From positions 1-64,000 of the forward strand of contig JBBRAH010000003.1 in NCBI GenBank assembly GCA_038206985.1: a stretch of DNA of 64,000 nt, read 5' to 3'. Positions within the stretch are counted from its first letter, which is position 1. The number at the start of each line of letters is the position of its first letter. Under the pieces are notes generated by a model, which saw only the letters and a program-made list of their open reading frames with translations, had not been told where the DNA came from and did no database searches. Made by a program: the position numbers and the translations under genes. Positions 1 through 10,141 of the stretch are shown piece after piece. The DNA comes from CAXMST01 sp038206985. Lineage in GTDB: Bacteria > Actinomycetota > Thermoleophilia > Solirubrobacterales > 70-9.

Positions 1-2345
<2,345 letters not shown>

Positions 2346-2366
2346 CGCGTCTCAGTCTAAAGACAC

Positions 2367-2378
2367 GAACGGTTGTTC
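2367..2378. promoter_or_regulatory. LexA/SOS box upstream of uvrA
   Basis: The sequence GAACGGTTGTTC is an exact match to the GAAC-N4-GTTC LexA operator known from Gram-positive and actinobacterial SOS genes. It lies 21 bases upstream of the uvrA start codon, where a repressor would block transcription. No comparable box was seen before uvrB. Confidence 0.75.
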
Positions 2379-2445
2379 CCGGCGGCCGCCGGGCGGAAAG
2401 CCGGAATCTCCGGCGGGATCGAGTCCTGCCTCAGAGCTGCCGCGC

Positions 2446-3267
2446 TCAGCCGATCTGGCCGAAGAGCTTCGCCCGGAACGGCTCGGTGCCGTTCTCGAGC
2501 TGCAGTCCGGCGAAGCCGTGGCTACGGGCGTAGGCGAGTTCCTTGCCGATGTCGCCGAAGTTGTTGGAGGCGGGCAGCGGGGCGAGCCCGAGCGTGCTCA
2601 GCACGCCGAGCGCCTGACCCTTGTCATTGAGGAACGCGGAGCCGGAGTCGCCCGGGATCCCCGGGGTCACCGTGTAGCCCGTGTAGCTCCAGCCGCCCGT
2701 GCTCCGCTCCAGGACCGCACCGCTCTTCGGCTTGAGTTGGCCAATGCCGAACCGCAGCGACGAGTTGCCGTAGGTGTAGACCTGCTCGCCGGCGGTTGCG
2801 GTGCCGATGCCGGTCGGTCCGCCGAAGACGGGGATCGAGGGGTTGACCTTGCCGACGTCGGCGGGATCGATCTTGACAAGGGCAAAATCGTTGTAGTCGC
2901 AGGTCTCGGAGTCGGTCTCCCCTGCGGCCTGCATCGCCAGCCACGAGTTGTAGACGAGCGTGCCGGGCCTGGAAGCACCCTCGATCTCGACGGGAGTGCC
3001 GAGCGGCTTCGAGCCCGAGTCGCAGCCGTTGGTCTCAGTGGCGGCGCCGGTGCCCGAACAGTGGGCAGCCTGGCCGAGGAACGTGTCCCCGCTCTGAGTG
3101 AAGACGAAGTTGGACGTGCACTGGCCGCCCGCGGTAATCGTCTCCGAGCCCGGGGTGATCGTGGCGGAGTCGGCCGGGGCCCAGGCGGACGCGGCCGCCG
3201 GGAAGGCAATGGCAAGCACGAGGGCGGCGGCAAGCGCCAGCGGGGTACGTCGAATCACGAAGTTCAC
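2446..3267 (-). CDS. Secreted trypsin-like serine protease
   Basis: A 273-residue exported protein. A basic N-terminus (MNFVIRRT), a hydrophobic run rich in Ala and Leu and an AASA-like cleavage region near residue 28 form a signal peptide. The chymotrypsin-fold triad can be followed: His in AAHCSG, Asp in CDYNDFALVKID, and the nucleophile in PGIPGDSGSAF. Paired cysteines could form extracellular disulphides. The length suits a single S1-type domain without accessory modules. It has its own likely promoter upstream and no obvious partner. The substrate is unknown and the exact S1 subfamily is not resolved. Confidence 0.85.
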   Translation of the reverse strand: MNFVIRRTPLALAAALVLAIAFPAAASAWAPADSATITPGSETITAGGQCTSNFVFTQSGDTFLGQAAHCSGTGAATETNGCDSGSKPLGTPVEIEGASRPGTLVYNSWLAMQAAGETDSETCDYNDFALVKIDPADVGKVNPSIPVFGGPTGIGTATAGEQVYTYGNSSLRFGIGQLKPKSGAVLERSTGGWSYTGYTVTPGIPGDSGSAFLNDKGQALGVLSTLGLAPLPASNNFGDIGKELAYARSHGFAGLQLENGTEPFRAKLFGQIG

Positions 3268-3321
3268 TCTCCAGTGCGGGGCGTGGCCGCCTGCCGCGGT
3301 TGCAAACAGGGTGCTCGTACG

Positions 3322-3351
3322 ACGTTAACCGTACGCTCACGCTCGCGTCAA
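3322..3351 (-). promoter_or_regulatory. Possible sigma-70 type promoter of the serine protease
   Basis: On the minus strand TTGACG (3351-3346) and TAACGT (3327-3322) are separated by 18 bases and lie about 55-85 bases ahead of the ATG at 3267. The -35 hexamer is good; the -10 matches only the TAnnnT skeleton. Overlapping CGTACG palindromes could be an operator. Confidence 0.35.
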
Positions 3352-3388
3352 CCCCCAAAAAGGGTTGTGGAGGGTTTCCGGACTTCAG

Positions 3389-4417
3389 TTACCGGCCCGC
3401 GCGCGCGAGCACGTCGTCCAGCAGTGCGTCGACGTCCGGCACGGCGCCGAACTCGGCCCCGAGCTTGGAGGCGATCGCGGCCCGGTCGGTGCCGTCGAGC
3501 GCCAGATTCATCGCCACGAGGCGAATCGCGCCGGCGTCTGCCGACGTGGCCCCGTCATCAATGTCGATGGCTGTCGGTGCCGAGCCATTCGCAGACTCAC
3601 CCCCACCTCCCTTGAGTTGAGCGATGAGCTCGTCGGTGCTGATGCCGTCCTCGTCGCCGTCCTGCTCCCTGGGGGCCGCGTCCATCTCCGGCTCCGGGGT
3701 CGGCGGCTCAGGATCGGGCTCGGGAACGGGCGGGCCGGGCTCAGGAGCGGGCGGCTCGGGGTCCGGCTCAGGAGCCGGGGGCTCGGGATCGGGCCCGGGT
3801 GCCGGCGGGTCGGGCTCCGGGGTCGGCGCCGGGGGCTCGGGGTCCGGCATCGGGGGAGTCGGAATCGGATCAGGCGTCGGGGCGGGGGGCTCCGGCGCCG
3901 TGGCCGGCTCAGGGGGAGTCGCGGGCGGCAGCACCTCGTTCGCCACCTCGGTCATCCGCGCCCGGATATCGCCGGCAAGTGCATCGCCAAGCGAGCCGAC
4001 CCGCGTGCGCAGCTCCTCGGCCTGGCTGACGAGATTCTGGACCGCGACCTGGGCCTGCTCGACGCGCTCCTGCGACTCGGCCTTGGCCGCGACGATCAGC
4101 TCCGCCGCCTCGGCGCGCGCGCGGGCGATCAGATCCTCGGATTCCGCTCGCGCGGAACTCAGCGTGGATTCGGCCTCCTCGCGGGCGTCGCCGAGCGCGG
4201 ACTCGGCTTCGCGCCGAGCCTCGGCCTCGATCTCCGCGGCCGCCGCCTCGGCGGCCGCCACGATCGATCCGACCCGCACAGATGCGTTGTCGGCGAGCGA
4301 AACGGGCTCGGTCGGCAGCTTGTCGGCCAGCGCCTCGAGGTGGGCTCGCACGGCTGCCGGGTCCCAGCCCTTACGGCTCGTGGGGAAATCGTCTTTGAGA
4401 ATCTCCTGCTTGTCCAT
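3389..4417 (-). CDS. DivIVA-domain coiled-coil protein with Pro/Glu-rich tail
   Basis: The start is placed at ATG 4417 (MDKQEILKDDFPTSRKGWDP), because the longer open frame adds only low-complexity residues. Residues 1-45 resemble the DivIVA membrane-curvature motif (a short acidic head, then WDPAAVRAHLEALADKL). They are followed by a charged Ala/Glu-rich coiled coil of roughly 120 residues. Next is a tract of near-repeats of the type PEPPAPEPDP, then a Gly/Ser linker and a C-terminal helical segment (AIRLVAMNLALDGTDR...). Proteins of this build act in pole or septum organisation in actinobacteria, but the role here is inferred only from the N-terminus. The proline tract may be length-variable. 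Confidence 0.7.
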   Translation of the reverse strand: MDKQEILKDDFPTSRKGWDPAAVRAHLEALADKLPTEPVSLADNASVRVGSIVAAAEAAAAEIEAEARREAESALGDAREEAESTLSSARAESEDLIARARAEAAELIVAAKAESQERVEQAQVAVQNLVSQAEELRTRVGSLGDALAGDIRARMTEVANEVLPPATPPEPATAPEPPAPTPDPIPTPPMPDPEPPAPTPEPDPPAPGPDPEPPAPEPDPEPPAPEPGPPVPEPDPEPPTPEPEMDAAPREQDGDEDGISTDELIAQLKGGGGESANGSAPTAIDIDDGATSADAGAIRLVAMNLALDGTDRAAIASKLGAEFGAVPDVDALLDDVLARAGR

Positions 4418-4498
4418 GCAGTGAATGTACTGAGCCGGCTCAGCCGGCGAGCTAGACCTCGACGGGGCGGAAGCCGGAGCAGACGCGACCCGCATCGA

Positions 4499-4876
4499 TC
4501 AGACACGTACCACCTCGAGGCGATCGAACTGCTCGAAGTCCGCGTCCTGCGTGCAGAGCGGGAGCCCGGCAGAGAGCGCTGTCGCCGCGATCAAGCCGTC
4601 GATGATTTTCGGTCTCCTGCCCTCCGAGCGAGCCGCCGCGACGAGTTCGGCGAACTCCCGGGCTACATCGCCATCCACGGGCATCGCTTCGAATGGCTCG
4701 AGCCGCTCGAGCGTCCGCATGCGTTGCGCGCGGGCGCCCGGGTCGGCGGCTACGAGCACGCCCACGCGGAGTTCGGCGAGAGTGAGGACCGAGATCATGG
4801 ACTCCTCGGGCAACGATCCGAGCGGACGCTCCTGCTCGGCGGCGATGAACACCGAGGTATCCAGGAGGGCTCTCAC
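4499..4876 (-). CDS. vapC: PIN-domain toxin (VapC family)
   Basis: A 125-residue PIN ribonuclease. The acidic residues expected of the Mg-binding site are present: Asp in MRALLDTSVFI, Glu in TLAELRVGV, Asp in KIIDGLIAATA and Asp in LCTQDADFEQF. The length is typical of VapC. The start overlaps the stop of the upstream antitoxin by four bases (ATGA), implying translational coupling. VapC enzymes cut specific tRNAs or rRNA when released from VapB; the target here is unknown. Confidence 0.88.
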   Translation of the reverse strand: MRALLDTSVFIAAEQERPLGSLPEESMISVLTLAELRVGVLVAADPGARAQRMRTLERLEPFEAMPVDGDVAREFAELVAAARSEGRRPKIIDGLIAATALSAGLPLCTQDADFEQFDRLEVVRV

Positions 4877-5127
4877 AGTTCGTCGATGGTGGCGCCGAGC
4901 GCGGCATCCAGATCGCGCTCGAAATCGGTGTCCAGCGGTGCATCGCGGAGGATTGCGCCGAGCTGCTCCCGGCTCAGGGTCCGGGATCGCGTGGAGGTCG
5001 GAACCAGCTCGGCAACCGGGCGTCCACGAACCGTGACCCTCAGGTGGGCGCCGGCCTCGACCTCGCGAAGAACCGAGGCGACGTCGTTTCGCAGCTCGCG
5101 CTGAGGGATATCACGGTGCTCAGCCAT
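4873..5127 (-). CDS. vapB: Phd/YefM-type antitoxin (VapB)
   Basis: An 84-residue antitoxin. The N-terminal half (RDIPQRELRNDVASVLREVE, then VTVRGRPVAELVP) has the Phd/YefM DNA-binding fold, and the acidic C-terminal tail (DTDFERDLDAALG) would wrap the toxin. It is the first gene of a two-gene operon with the downstream PIN toxin. A perfect 7-base inverted repeat abuts its start codon and is the obvious autorepression site. Confidence 0.88.
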   Translation of the reverse strand: MAEHRDIPQRELRNDVASVLREVEAGAHLRVTVRGRPVAELVPTSTRSRTLSREQLGAILRDAPLDTDFERDLDAALGATIDEL

Positions 5128-5145
5128 CTGCTACAAGCGTAGCAG
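5128..5145. promoter_or_regulatory. Inverted-repeat operator of the VapBC operon
   Basis: CTGCTAC-AAGC-GTAGCAG, two perfect 7-base arms around a 4-base spacer, sits immediately upstream of the antitoxin ATG at 5127. Toxin-antitoxin complexes typically autoregulate through such palindromes; binding here is inferred. Confidence 0.6.
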
Positions 5146-5242
5146 CTGCAAACGCATGGCCACACGTCAGCACACTAGACGCCAGCCTCCGGCCCGCACG
5201 CGGGAGCCGGCCTGGCTGGGGGCGGAGGCGGGGAAAGGCTTT

Positions 5243-5252
5243 GGCAGCTGCC
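5243..5252. promoter_or_regulatory. Palindrome before the second toxin-antitoxin pair
   Basis: GGCAGCTGCC is a perfect 10-base palindrome ending 15 bases before the ATG at 5268. It could be the operator of the RHH antitoxin or a 5' leader element. It is short enough to arise by chance in GC-rich DNA. Confidence 0.35.
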
Positions 5253-5267
5253 TGCTACTGTATGTGC

Positions 5268-5522
5268 ATGCCCCATCTAACCCGGCGAACACAGATCCTC
5301 CTCGATGAGGATCGCTACACAAGGCTCAGCGCCGAGGCCGAGAGCCGCGGATCATCTGTCGCGGGGCTGATCCGGGAAGCGATCGATCAGACCTTTCCCG
5401 CCACCTCCGCCGATCGACGCGCGGCCGCGAGCGAATTCCTGCGTCTGGCCGAAGAGGATCCGCTGCTTGACCTGGGCCCGGAGGGGATCCGCTCGGAGAT
5501 CCTCGCGATCAACGAGCGATGA
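5268..5522 (+). CDS. Ribbon-helix-helix antitoxin
   Basis: An 84-residue protein beginning MPHLTRRTQILLDEDRYTRL, a CopG/MetJ-like ribbon-helix-helix: a beta strand with RRTQILLD, then helices through SSVAGLIREAIDQTF. The C-terminal half (FLRLAEEDPLLDLG) would neutralise the toxin. ATG 5268 was chosen because the conserved strand begins right after it; an ATG at 5262 is also possible. The stop overlaps the toxin start (ATGA). The pair is transcribed divergently from the VapBC pair. Confidence 0.8.
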   Translation: MPHLTRRTQILLDEDRYTRLSAEAESRGSSVAGLIREAIDQTFPATSADRRAAASEFLRLAEEDPLLDLGPEGIRSEILAINER

Positions 5523-5974
5523 GATCGGCATTGATCGATTCAGCCGTGCCGCTTCATGCCGACGGCCGCTCACACCCCCTTCGTGAACCCTGCCGCCGGC
5601 TGATCGGCGCAGCCGGCGAGGGCGCCTACGAGGCCCACGCCAGCGTCGAGTTGCTCCAGGAGTACGTGCACGTGGCCAGACGCAACGGCAAGCCGCTCGA
5701 AAAGATCGAACACCGCGTCGGCCTGCTGCAGCGAGCCTTGCGCCTGCACCCCTTCGGCGAGAACCTGCTCCCTCCCGCTCTCGCGCTACTCCGGGAATAC
5801 CCCAACCTGCAGACCCGCGATGCGATCCATCTCGCCACGGCGCTCGACCTGGGCATCGAGCTGATCGTCAGCCCCGACCGCCATTTCGACAGGATCACAG
5901 AGATCGAGAGAATCGATCCGCTCGACGAGGACGCCGTGGCGGAGTTGATAGCCCCTACTTCCTCGGCTTCGTAA
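5519..5974 (+). CDS. PIN-domain toxin, second pair
   Basis: A 151-residue PIN-domain protein. It has an Asp in MRSALIDSAVPLHA, the central acidic motif TRDAIHLATALDLG and a C-terminal SPDRHFDRI typical of VapC-like nucleases. VELLQEYVHV supplies the Glu of the second acidic position. It overlaps its RHH antitoxin gene by four bases. The family and operon structure support a toxin role; its RNA target is unknown. Confidence 0.83.
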   Translation: MRSALIDSAVPLHADGRSHPLREPCRRLIGAAGEGAYEAHASVELLQEYVHVARRNGKPLEKIEHRVGLLQRALRLHPFGENLLPPALALLREYPNLQTRDAIHLATALDLGIELIVSPDRHFDRITEIERIDPLDEDAVAELIAPTSSAS

Positions 5975-5989
5975 CCGCCGGCTCCGAGA

Positions 5990-6130
5990 CTGCCGAACGG
6001 CCCACGCCCCCTCGGGCCGGCACCTGAGGGTCCTCAGGCCCTCAGGCCCTCGAGATCGCCGCGTAGCTCTTTGAGTTCGTCGCGGCGGCGGGCGGCCTCC
6101 TCAAAGCGCAGGTCCTCGGCGGCGGCCTGG
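5990..6130 (-). pseudogene. Second copy of the uvrB 3' end and its downstream hairpin
   Basis: On the minus strand 6129-6034 encodes a UVR motif (AAAEDLRFEEAARRRDEL, then KELRGDLEGLRA and TGA) nearly identical to the last residues of the intact UvrB at 13685. Over about 90 bases only some 11 differ by eye. The similarity continues past the stop into the GCCGAACGGC...CTCGGGCC region, matching 13646-13680. No 5' part of uvrB is present, so this is a remnant. It begins a few bases after the stop of the hydrolase gene. The arrangement looks like the displaced end of a gene after insertion, or a partial tandem duplication. Confidence 0.8.
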
Positions 6131-6134
6131 CACG

Positions 6135-7043
6135 TCAACGCGGGCCTTCAGGCCGATCCAACGCGAGGCGCAATGCGTCGAGGAACGCCCCCGGCCTATC
6201 GCGCGCCGGGTCGTCGGCACATTCCTCGATCACCTGAAGCGGCCAGCCGTAGCGAGCGCTCGCGGCCTCAGCGATCCGCAGGCGGTTGGCGCGGTCCTGG
6301 CGCCCCCAGATCAGGTGGACTGGAACCCGGATCCCGGCCAAGTTTCGCGGCTGGATACGCGGTAGGCCCACCTCGCGCATCATCGTCGTCACCGCCCGGG
6401 AACCAGACCCGCGGGCCCCCTCGAGGTTGTAGGCGACGAAAGGATCCCAGCGTTGCCCCATCCCCTCACGAAGACCGTCGAAATCGTAGGAGCACTGCTG
6501 CATGAAGCGGTCGAAACTGCGCTCCGAGGGTCGCCTCAGGAACCTCATCATCGCCAGGGCAAAGCGCGGGGACGGTCGGAAGCGAGCGAGGCCCAGCGTG
6601 TCGACCAGCACAATTCGATCGAGATCATCGCCTCGGTGGATCGCGTACCGGGCCGCGATCGCGCCGCCCAGCACGTGGCCAACCAGGACGGGAGGTGCGG
6701 GACAGGTTTGCTCGATGACGCACTCCAGCCAGTCGAGGAGCCGGTCGGAATCGAGCTCGTCGTCCGGCTGCAGGGAGCTCCCGTGGGCCGGAAGATCGGG
6801 CGCGATCACCCTGTGGCTCCGGACCAGCCCGGGGACGATTCGTAGCCATTTCACACCTGACTCACCCGGCCCGTGGAGCAAGAGCACGGGTGGGCCCTGT
6901 CCCCCCTCCAGCACCGCAGTGCCGATGCCCGCCGCCTCGATTCGGCGCTCGGCGACCGGAAGTCCGGCCAGTAGGCGCCGGCGCGCGTTCGCTGCGAATG
7001 GGGCGCGCCCAACGGTTGTCGTCGATGTGCCCATCTCAACCAT
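6135..7043 (-). CDS. Alpha/beta-hydrolase-fold protein lacking catalytic Ser and His
   Basis: A protein of about 300 residues with a clear alpha/beta-hydrolase fold. It has PPVLLLHGPGESG (oxyanion strand), VIAPDLPAHGSS, the nucleophile elbow VGHVLGGAIAARYA and HLIWGRQDRANRL with the acid Asp. The nucleophile serine of GHSLGG is replaced by Val (codon 6674-6672). The usual GHxP histidine near the C-terminus is Asp (CADDPARDRP, codon 6215-6213). Two of three triad residues are therefore missing, suggesting a non-catalytic role or a decaying gene. ATG 7043 follows a GAGG sequence; ATG 7034 and a longer form from 7088 are also possible. It is coupled to the upstream monooxygenase gene. Confidence 0.8.
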   Translation of the reverse strand: MVEMGTSTTTVGRAPFAANARRRLLAGLPVAERRIEAAGIGTAVLEGGQGPPVLLLHGPGESGVKWLRIVPGLVRSHRVIAPDLPAHGSSLQPDDELDSDRLLDWLECVIEQTCPAPPVLVGHVLGGAIAARYAIHRGDDLDRIVLVDTLGLARFRPSPRFALAMMRFLRRPSERSFDRFMQQCSYDFDGLREGMGQRWDPFVAYNLEGARGSGSRAVTTMMREVGLPRIQPRNLAGIRVPVHLIWGRQDRANRLRIAEAASARYGWPLQVIEECADDPARDRPGAFLDALRLALDRPEGPR

Positions 7044-8169
7044 TCCCTCGACCTCGCTGTTGGATTCGTTTTGCGACATGTTCGGCATCCCGGCCGACCC
7101 CGGCCAGCAACATCGACCCGAACGAGTGCTGGAAGGGCAATCCCATGAAGTACAGCCCCGGGGCAGAGGGGACGGCGCCGCGCTCCTCCTCCGGCCAGCC
7201 GTCCTCGCCGATCACCGGCAGCTCGATCCAGCTCCAATCCTGGCGGAAGCCCGTGCACCAGATCACGTTGGCGGCATCGATCACCTCCCCGTCGGCCAGC
7301 TGCGGCCGGCCCCCGGCAACGACCGTGGCTCGCTCGGTGCAGCGCCTCACCCCGGCCGCCTCGAGCTCCTCTCTACGCGCCCTGATCAGCTCGCCGCCGT
7401 GGCTGCGGACCTCGGCCCGCAGCTTGCGCCCGAGCGGAGTGCGGATCGTCAGCACGCGCCGGGCGACGAAGGCGAATATCGGCCAGGCGACGCGGGCTCG
7501 GGCCACGAGATCGACCGGCACCTCGCCGGTGTCACGACCGCAGAGCACCGTCTCGCGGCAAGCCGCGACGTCGAGTGCGATCTCTGCACCCGAGTGTGAC
7601 GCGCCCACCACCAGCACCGGGCCCTCGGCGAGCTGCCCGGGATTGCGGTACTCGCTGGAGTGAAGCTGCCTGATCTCGGGATCGAGCTCGGCCGCGATCG
7701 CGGGCAGATAGGGCTTGCCCCACGTTCCGGTCGCGACCACCACATTGTCCGCTTCCAGTGATCCGCCCGCCGACTCGATCACGAAGCCGCCCTCACCCTC
7801 AGCGGCACGCAGGCGGCGGACGCGCGCCCGCCGGCGGATCGGCAGCCGGAATCGCTCGGCGTAGTCCTCGAGGTAGTCGGCGACCGCGTCCTTGCCCGGG
7901 AACGACCAGTCCGGCGCCGGAAAGCGCATCCCCGGCAGCGAGCAGTAGCGGGCCGGGTTGTAGAGATGCAGCGAATCCCAATGCCGGCGCCAGCCTTCAC
8001 CGGTGCGCTCGTTCGCGTCGAGGATCAGAAACGGCACCCCGCGCCGACTGAGCGCGTATCCCACGGCGAGGCCGGCCTGGCCCCCACCGATGATCGCCGT
8101 CTGGACGCGCTCGGTCGTGCCGGGCGCGGGCGCCGGGGTCTGCGGATCACTGGTCTGGAGCTGCATCAT
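7036..8169 (-). CDS. FAD-dependent monooxygenase (flavin-containing monooxygenase/CzcO-like)
   Basis: A 377-residue flavoprotein with an N-terminal FAD motif (IIGGGQAGLAVGYALS), the aromatic loop typical of this group (WDSLHLYNPARYCSLPG), a NADPH-binding motif (VLVVGASHSGAEIALDVA) and a C-terminal ATG-like motif (NVIWCTGFRQDWSW). Such enzymes use NAD(P)H and oxygen to hydroxylate or oxygenate small substrates. The first gene downstream overlaps its stop codon, so both are probably co-transcribed. A LuxR-type regulator gene lies just upstream. The substrate is unknown. Confidence 0.85.
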   Translation of the reverse strand: MMQLQTSDPQTPAPAPGTTERVQTAIIGGGQAGLAVGYALSRRGVPFLILDANERTGEGWRRHWDSLHLYNPARYCSLPGMRFPAPDWSFPGKDAVADYLEDYAERFRLPIRRRARVRRLRAAEGEGGFVIESAGGSLEADNVVVATGTWGKPYLPAIAAELDPEIRQLHSSEYRNPGQLAEGPVLVVGASHSGAEIALDVAACRETVLCGRDTGEVPVDLVARARVAWPIFAFVARRVLTIRTPLGRKLRAEVRSHGGELIRARREELEAAGVRRCTERATVVAGGRPQLADGEVIDAANVIWCTGFRQDWSWIELPVIGEDGWPEEERGAVPSAPGLYFMGLPFQHSFGSMLLAGVGRDAEHVAKRIQQRGRGNG

Positions 8170-8288
8170 CGTCCTTTCCGATCGGGGTCGAGCCGACCGT
8201 AAGGGCGGGGAGCGCCTCCCGCATCGGCTGTTCTACCCAACTGCGGGCGCGGGCGCGGTGGGTGATCCCACCGACGTGGGCGTGAGCC

Positions 8289-9947
8289 CTACTCGAGCAC
8301 GCCGTGCTGGTGAGCCCAGGCGGTCGCGGCGGCGCGCGAGGAGACCCCGAGCTTGGCGAGGATGTTGGAGACATGTCGATCGACCGTACGCACGCTGATC
8401 ACCAGCTCTTCGGCGATCCGCTTGTTGGTCGCGCCACCGGCGACCAGCGCCAGCACCTCGAGCTCGCGGGGGCTGAGACCCCCCGGTCCGGAGGCCGTCT
8501 CCTCCCGACCGAGCAGCGAATCGATCCGCCGCAGGTCGAGCGCCGCCCCGAGCTCGGCATAGGTCGCGCGGGCCGCTTCCCGCTCCAGCCGGCAACTGTC
8601 ACGATCCTCGAGCGCCTCACAGGCCGCTGCCCACAGCTCCCGCGTCTTCGCCGTCTCATACGGGGCCTCGAGCGCCCGCCAGAGCGCCATCGCCTCGCGC
8701 AGCGAGAGGAGCGCCGCCTCCACCTCTCCCTCGGCGAGCTCGACCGCGCCCCGCGCCGTAGCAGCGGCCGCCGGCAGCGCTCCCCCCTCGTAGTCGCCGA
8801 CCAGCTCGGCCAGCGCGTCGCACGCCTCGCGCGCCGCACCCACCTCGCCGGCGGCGAGCATGACCACGACGCAGGCGGGCAGCAACTCGGCGCGCTTGCC
8901 TTTCTCCCGCGCCTCGGTCAGGGCCCGCCGGATCGCCGCGAGCGCAGCCCCGGGATCATCCTGGGCGACGCGCAGCAGGGCAAGGCCAGGCTGCGGCTCG
9001 CGGCCGCGGCGGGCGGCCTCGCCGTAACCTACCTCGGCGGCGGCGAGCTCGCCGCGCGAGCGCAGGATCTCCGCCCGCCGGTAGTAGGCCTCGGCGACAG
9101 CGGACTCGTTCTGACCCGCGGCGCTGCGCTCCGCGGCGCGCTCGGCCTCCTCGATCGCCTCCGGCCACGAGCCGCGAAGCTGCATGATCTCGGCCCTGTG
9201 GACGCGGCAGCGGCCGGTGAAGGCGACCAGGTCCGGCTGCGCCTCGCACCACTCTGAGAGCGCCGCCGTCCACTCCGCGGCCCGTCCCACCTCGTGTGCC
9301 TCCTGACAGGCGAGGATTACGCCGCAGTAGACGATCCCGGTGACGATCGGCGAGAGTTCGCCGGCGACAGCGGCGACCATCGCCTCGTCGAGCAACGCCA
9401 CCCCCTCCCGGAGCCGCCCGTTGCGGACCAGGATGTGCCCGCGCTCGTGGGTCGCGAGCGAGAACAGGTCCTGGTCCCCGAACCGCTCGCCGATCGCCGC
9501 GGCCTCGGCGGCGGCCTGGGCGGCGGCCTGCCACTCGCCTCGCGCGGTGCGCTCGAAAGTGACGGGCAGCAGCATGTAGCCGCGCTCGACCAGATCGCCT
9601 CGCTCACCTTCGAGCAACCGCTGGGCCCGCCCGAGCCAGCCTCCTGCCTGACCCCTCTCGCCGGCCTGCGCCAGGCCGATCCCGATCCAGAAGGCACAGC
9701 GCAGGGCGGCCAGCCGCACTCCTGATTCGAGATGGGAGTGATAGGCGCGCTCGCGCGCCGCCTGCGACTCCCGCTCCTGCCCAAGCATGTAGGCGGCGGT
9801 CGAGAGTCGCTCGAGATCCTCGGCGGGGAGAGGCGCCTCCCGCTCGGCCGCGACCAGCGCCTGACGGGCGCCGGCCCAGGCCTGGGCGGCGAACTCCTTC
9901 CGGCCGCGCTCTAGAGCCGTCAACTCACATCCACCTCGAGTCGCCAT
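8289..9947 (-). CDS. LuxR-family transcriptional regulator with TPR-like sensor region
   Basis: About 552 residues from ATG 9947 (MATRGGCELTALERGRKEFA); the extra N-terminal 38 codons of the longer frame are low-complexity. Residues 1 to about 470 are degenerate helical TPR-like repeats. The C-terminus is a LuxR/GerE helix-turn-helix (LSPRELEVLALVAGGATNKR, then ISVRTVDRHVSNILAKLGVS). The N-terminal AAA ATPase domain of MalT/LAL regulators is absent. It could control the monooxygenase-hydrolase pair 120 bases downstream. The signal is unknown. Confidence 0.82.
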   Translation of the reverse strand: MATRGGCELTALERGRKEFAAQAWAGARQALVAAEREAPLPAEDLERLSTAAYMLGQERESQAARERAYHSHLESGVRLAALRCAFWIGIGLAQAGERGQAGGWLGRAQRLLEGERGDLVERGYMLLPVTFERTARGEWQAAAQAAAEAAAIGERFGDQDLFSLATHERGHILVRNGRLREGVALLDEAMVAAVAGELSPIVTGIVYCGVILACQEAHEVGRAAEWTAALSEWCEAQPDLVAFTGRCRVHRAEIMQLRGSWPEAIEEAERAAERSAAGQNESAVAEAYYRRAEILRSRGELAAAEVGYGEAARRGREPQPGLALLRVAQDDPGAALAAIRRALTEAREKGKRAELLPACVVVMLAAGEVGAAREACDALAELVGDYEGGALPAAAATARGAVELAEGEVEAALLSLREAMALWRALEAPYETAKTRELWAAACEALEDRDSCRLEREAARATYAELGAALDLRRIDSLLGREETASGPGGLSPRELEVLALVAGGATNKRIAEELVISVRTVDRHVSNILAKLGVSSRAAATAWAHQHGVLE

Positions 9948-10141
9948 CGTCGCACGCGCGGACGCGGGCCGTCGGCGGCCCGGCCGAACCCGGTCCCCAG
10001 ACCCGCACCGGCCGGAGTCATCCAGTACATGACCGGCTACGAGGGCGGCGAGGGGGCTCAAGGGCGCTCCCCTGACCTCACGGTCGGGAGCGTGGGCCTG
10101 GGCCGTCGGCGTTGTGAGGCCTGAACACGGCCCCGCGCCAC

